A DNA stretch of 11,380 nucleotides from Coemansia sp. RSA 1804. Taxonomy: Eukaryota > Kickxellomycota > Kickxellomycetes > Kickxellales > Kickxellaceae. Where the stretch lies: assembly GCA_027578815.1 (NCBI GenBank), contig JANBTH010000784.1, positions 1 through 11,380 on the forward strand. Reading direction: 5' to 3'. This document shows, one piece after another, positions 7,827 through 11,380 of the stretch (the first letter of the stretch is position 1; every line of letters begins with the position of its first letter). The translations under genes and the position numbers were made by a program. A model generated the notes under the pieces. It saw only the letters and a list, made by a program, of their open reading frames with translations, did no database searches and was not told where the DNA came from.

Positions 7827-10800
7827 ATGAAGGTATGGATAGAATGTCCTAGTAACAAACAAGGTGTCACGAAAATTCCCGGATATGACGCCTGTGTGAC
7901 TCTGGGCCGACTCTTTGGACTGAGCTGGGGCTGACAACAGATTCTTCTCTTTCTCAGAACTCACAAGCTACAATACCAACAGCAACTAACTAACACTGTT
8001 CTTTTTCTTTTCTTTTACCAATACCATGGTTTTTGTTGGGCTGTGGCCACCGAAATTAGTTTGGAAAGCACATTCAAGCACACACCATCCCAGAGTGGGC
8101 GGCGCACTACATGAACTACAAGGGATTGAAGAAGATTATCAACGAACTGAGCGCCCCACTAACGCTTGGTCTTAATCCTTCGGAAGGTAAGTGACGTTCT
8201 GGCAGGCTAGAGGTGTGCTGCGCATTTTAATTCTAACCAGAGGCGGCAGTGATGCTGCCAGACCCAGATGGATCTGTCAGAGCGCAATTGCATGTTTTGC
8301 ATCCTTTTGTTTTACGTGCTTGCTAAACCTTCTGTTGGCAAACCATCACCGCTCGTGAGATGTACGTATTTCTCAATCTAACATCTGATGTATTTCTGTT
8401 CATTCCTGAGATAGCAGCGAAACAGCGCTTACAAACAGTTAAGGCAGCCTTTTTCTTTCAAGTCGACCGTGAACTGGAAAAGGTAAATCTGTTCTATCTC
8501 CAGAAGGAGGCCGATGCAAAAATACGCCTCAAGTCGCTTGTTGAGAAACAGAGGGCTTTAAGGCTACGCGGGCCTCGCAACCGCACAGCAACCATCCGCG
8601 CGTTGCGAGAGGCATTCCTCAACTCGCGGCATGATCTTGACAAGCTGCATAACTTTGTGGAGATCAATGGCACTGGATTCAGGAAGATTCTAAAGAAATG
8701 GGACAAGCGCTCAAAGTCATCGACCAAAGAGTTGTATCTCGCCCGCCAAGTCGAAGTGCAGCCATGCTTTAATCAGGAAGTTATTGCAGAGCTTTCTGAT
8801 GCGGTAACAAAGTGCCTGAGCGAATTGGAGCATGCCTTAGAGGCAGAGGAGATGGATTCTGTGAGCAGCGTAGCCATTTCCACAGATATTGATCTGACTT
8901 CGTCGTCGCTGCAGGAAAATCCAGAGGAAATTGGAATGTTGCACTCATTACATAAGCAGGTCCAGCCTCAGGCAGCTATGGATACCACCGATATCGTTAG
9001 TGACAGCGTGTCGACGCATACCGAAAAGCTGCCATCATTTGGTATGCGTCGTAGTAGTACCGGGTTTCTCTTTGACCCCAGCCTAACCAGCAGCTTCCAA
9101 ATAGACCGCATTGAGGCTGAACTTTTCCAGGCATTGTTAAAGAATACCTTGCAGACAGCAAGTGAGCTTCTGGATAGTTTCAAGACACAGCAGAGCAGCG
9201 TTCAAAAGGCTTGTGTCACGCGCACGCTCTGGAGAGCATGTTCTGAAATAAAGGCACCCGAGAAGCAGAGTCTGCTCCTTGCTTCTGGACTGGCTGATCT
9301 TCAATCGACCGACGACATTAACGAACGCACACTCGTGCACGAAGCTGCAATCCATGGATCGCTTACTGTGCTTCAAGCCGCGGTGGATGCTGGCTGCGAC
9401 GCAAACAGGCCAGACTACTATGGTAGACGTCCATTGCACTATGCAGCCATCAATGGCCACGACAACTGTATCGAGTATCTTCTTGGGTTGGGCTGCGAAA
9501 CCTCTGCAATTGACGATGACGGAAACAGCCCTCTCGAGTATGCAGTCATTAACTCGAATGTCGGTGCCACTAAGCTGCTGCTTCAAGCAGATACACAAGT
9601 TGTCAAAGACAGCACCGACCACCCGGTGCTTGAGCTTGCTTGCGAAAAGGGCTGTGAGGACATTGTGCATTTGTTGTTGGAGGCTGGCGCCGAGATGATT
9701 GCGAATATGCAAGGGGTTCATCCGATCCATGTGGCTGCCCGTTCCGGATATGTGGGAATTCTGCGTCTTCTTCTCAACCATGGCGCTCCTGTTGACGTTG
9801 TAGATAAGGATCTTGGATGGACGCCTGCTTTCTACGCGGCCAGCGAGGGTCACGCAGATATTGTCCGCATACTTATTGAAGCAGGTGCGAATGTCAGCGC
9901 CGTTGACGAGGTTGGCCATACACCGGCGTACTACGCATCCTACGAGGGCCATTCGACTTGTGCAAACATTATTTTTAGCGCAGGAGGTAAATTGACTGAG
10001 TCTAGTGAGAGTGGTGTCGCCAGCAGCGCTGCCAAGTTAAATCAAGACGTCGAAAGCAACATGATGCTTGAGGCAAATACAGACACATCGTATAGTAGCG
10101 GCCATGGGGTCGATAGAAGCGGCTCAGGTCAACACAAAACGACAATTGGCGCTTCCATCGATCCAAATACAGCCGCGCCTGCTCCCTCTGGTGACTTGGA
10201 AGAAGCTGATTTGGACGGAATACCATCGCTGTCGCTCCCGCCGCCTCTGATCCCATTCCGCGTTTACGGTCATAACTATCTTGGCAAGCGAACACGCATC
10301 CAAATATGTATACGAGCAGACAGCCGAACAGGCGACTCGCCAATCTCGTTCTTTGACAACAGAGACACATTCTCTCTCAAGCTGGTAGCGGTGGCAAAGC
10401 CTGACACAGGAATGGTGCCACACACAATTATGCTTCCGCTGGAAACTCAAACCACCACGTTTGGATTTTTGACTGATGATCCCAGCCAATTCCGCATAGA
10501 GTTTATGCTCTTTCCTGGCTTTGGGCTTCAGCCTATCGGCAAGGCTGTGGCTTTGCCTAGTCTGTTTATAAGCGCATCCAGGAACATTGCTTGTCTGCCT
10601 TTCCTTGATCGCTATCTTAAACTGGTAGCCGAGATCAATTTTGAATACTTGGTTATTCGGCCCTTTGCGGATGCGCAGCTTCAGATAGGCGGGAGAGTAG
10701 AAACCTATTGGAAATCCACAAACCCAGGTCCACGCTCCAATTCTACCGCTATCGTTTCGGCATCGACAGGTGCCATTGGGTTTGCCACGCAGTCGCCAAA

Positions 10801-11380
10801 GGCGCCGTTTACAACAGGCATCTCCAGCACGCCGCTGTCTGCTGCAGCAATAGGGTCGCCGGTGTCTGTGGCCGAGTCTGTTGGTGGTAACCAAGGCATG
10901 TCGCCTGCGCCGCTGGTCATATCGTCCTCTCTGGCTGCCGAGCACATCTGTATCCAGGTTCAGGTGTGCAAAGACGGCGTTTCTATTGTTGCCCCAAGGC
11001 TGCAGATCAGCACATGTGGTCCAAACAGTCTGGAGGTACGGGTGACCAACCTGACCCACGCCGAATTCCAAAATATCATACGGGCGAAGCGAAGCAATAA
11101 CCAAGGCTCTAGCGCTGCTTCTACAATCGATAACTGCCTGCCATCTCTACACAGCTTTGGCGCTGACACAAGACCGGATTTCACAACAGGGACTGCCGCG
11201 GAGTGGCACAGATATGTAACGGACAATGGCTTCACTCTGAAGGAGGTTTTCGAGATCCTGCCCATCCGCTTTGGACTTAGCATACAGGTTCTTTACGGTG
11301 GATACGCATCAGGCGCCAAGTACAATTCTGCGACACAAAGCAGGGATTCTAGTGGAGATGTAAATGACTATGTTGATGCG
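7827..11380 (+). CDS. PHO81: PHO81/NUC-2 type SPX-ankyrin phosphate regulator (3' partial)
   Basis: Joined exons 7827-7832, 8060-8186 and 8415-11380 give 1,033 residues, open at the window end. PHO81/NUC-2 proteins inhibit the Pho85-type cyclin-CDK when phosphate is low and so allow the Pho4/NUC-1 factor to act. The SPX domain spans about 1-185. It starts MKFGKHIQAHTIPEWAAHY after splicing and keeps the anion-pocket pattern Y22, K26 and K135, K138, K139 (GFRKILKKWDKRSK), expected to bind inositol pyrophosphates. A linker follows. Ankyrin repeats, about seven, span 347-569 (TLVHEAAIHG, PLHYAAINGH, PIHVAARSGY, PAFYAASEGH, PAYYASYEGH). A PHO81-type region begins at LPPPLIPFRVYGHN (652) and includes FRIEFMLFPGFG and ETYWK (about 811). 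The end (FEILPIRFGLSIQVLY) is the entry to the degenerate GDPD region, which is cut off. Order and motifs favour PHO81 over the catalytic GDE1 branch. Confidence 0.93.
7833..8059 (+). other. PHO81 intron 1 (227 bases)
   Basis: The donor AAG/GTATGG follows the second codon and the acceptor GAAATTAG ends at 8059. Overlapping CTAACTAAC branch sequences lie at 7986-7994, and the acceptor AG is the first AG after them. Splicing joins ATG AAG to TTT GGA AAG and restores the canonical SPX start MKFGK. If kept, the intron stops translation at TGA 7932-7934 after 35 codons. Confidence 0.9.
8187..8414 (+). other. PHO81 intron 2 (228 bases)
   Basis: The donor GAAG/GTAAGT is a strong consensus, a CTAAC branch site is at 8378-8382, and the acceptor is ATAG ending at 8414. 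Phase 1 is kept (G + CA = Ala), giving LNPSEAAKQRLQTVKAAFFF across the SPX domain. CAG ending at 8417 is an equally in-phase acceptor that would drop one alanine. A small internal exon from 8241 was considered and judged unlikely. Confidence 0.8.

Noticed and set aside
8026..8028. ATG inside PHO81 intron 1 as an alternative start
   Set aside because: It is not in frame with the SPX exon and runs to a stop without SPX sequence.
8241..8315. Possible small PHO81 exon starting after CTAACCAG at 8240
   Set aside because: It reads plausibly (EAAVMLPDPDGSV) but needs a phase-1 donor before the TAA at about 8321. The only one is a weak GTGCTT at 8316, and the CTAAC abuts the AG too closely to be its own branch site. 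One intron fits phase and consensus better.
9137..11104. Long minus-strand frames of 271 (9952-9137) and 326 codons (11104-10124) inside PHO81
   Set aside because: They are antisense shadows of the PHO81 coding sequence. They show no domains and are rich in Arg, Cys and Trp, as expected for mirror frames.

Overview
The window is nuclear DNA of a fungus. Four long reading frames match conserved eukaryotic nuclear proteins. Short GT-AG introns with CTAAC branch points interrupt two of them, and the PHO81-type protein is specific to fungal phosphate signalling. The window gives no firm taxon. Few introns, CT-rich leaders and an R3HCC1-type gene would suit an early-diverging lineage such as Kickxellomycotina, but that is only a guess.

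Layout. (1) 1-2514, plus: the 3' part of the nuclear export receptor CRM1/exportin-1, open from base 1, so its N-terminal quarter lies outside the window. (2) 2515-3276: AT-rich spacer with the CRM1 3' end and the BRX1 promoter. (3) 3277-4143, plus: complete intronless BRX1, a 60S ribosome assembly factor. (4) 4144-4947: spacer between two converging genes, with no convincing gene. (5) 6532-4948, minus: a two-exon gene for a 392-residue protein with two tandem copies of an RRM-like domain of the R3HCC1/R3HCC1L kind. A 406-base intron splits the first copy. (6) 6533-7826: shared divergent promoter region with a GC-richer island, a CACGTG palindrome and a 20-base tandem repeat. (7) 7827 to the window end, plus: a PHO81/NUC-2 type gene (SPX domain, ankyrin repeats, a PHO81-specific region, start of the GDPD-like region). 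Its first coding exon is only two codons long, it has two introns, and it is cut by the window end.

How the genes relate. CRM1 and BRX1 are both growth housekeeping genes: CRM1 exports pre-60S subunits among many cargoes, and BRX1 helps build them in the nucleolus. PHO81 belongs to phosphate sensing through a cyclin-CDK pathway. Nothing suggests a cluster of one pathway, and there are no mobile elements, CRISPR arrays or RNA genes. The least understood item is the tandem RRM-like protein with three basophilic kinase motifs in its tail. The most useful annotation gains are the two gene models that need splicing (genes 5 and 7).
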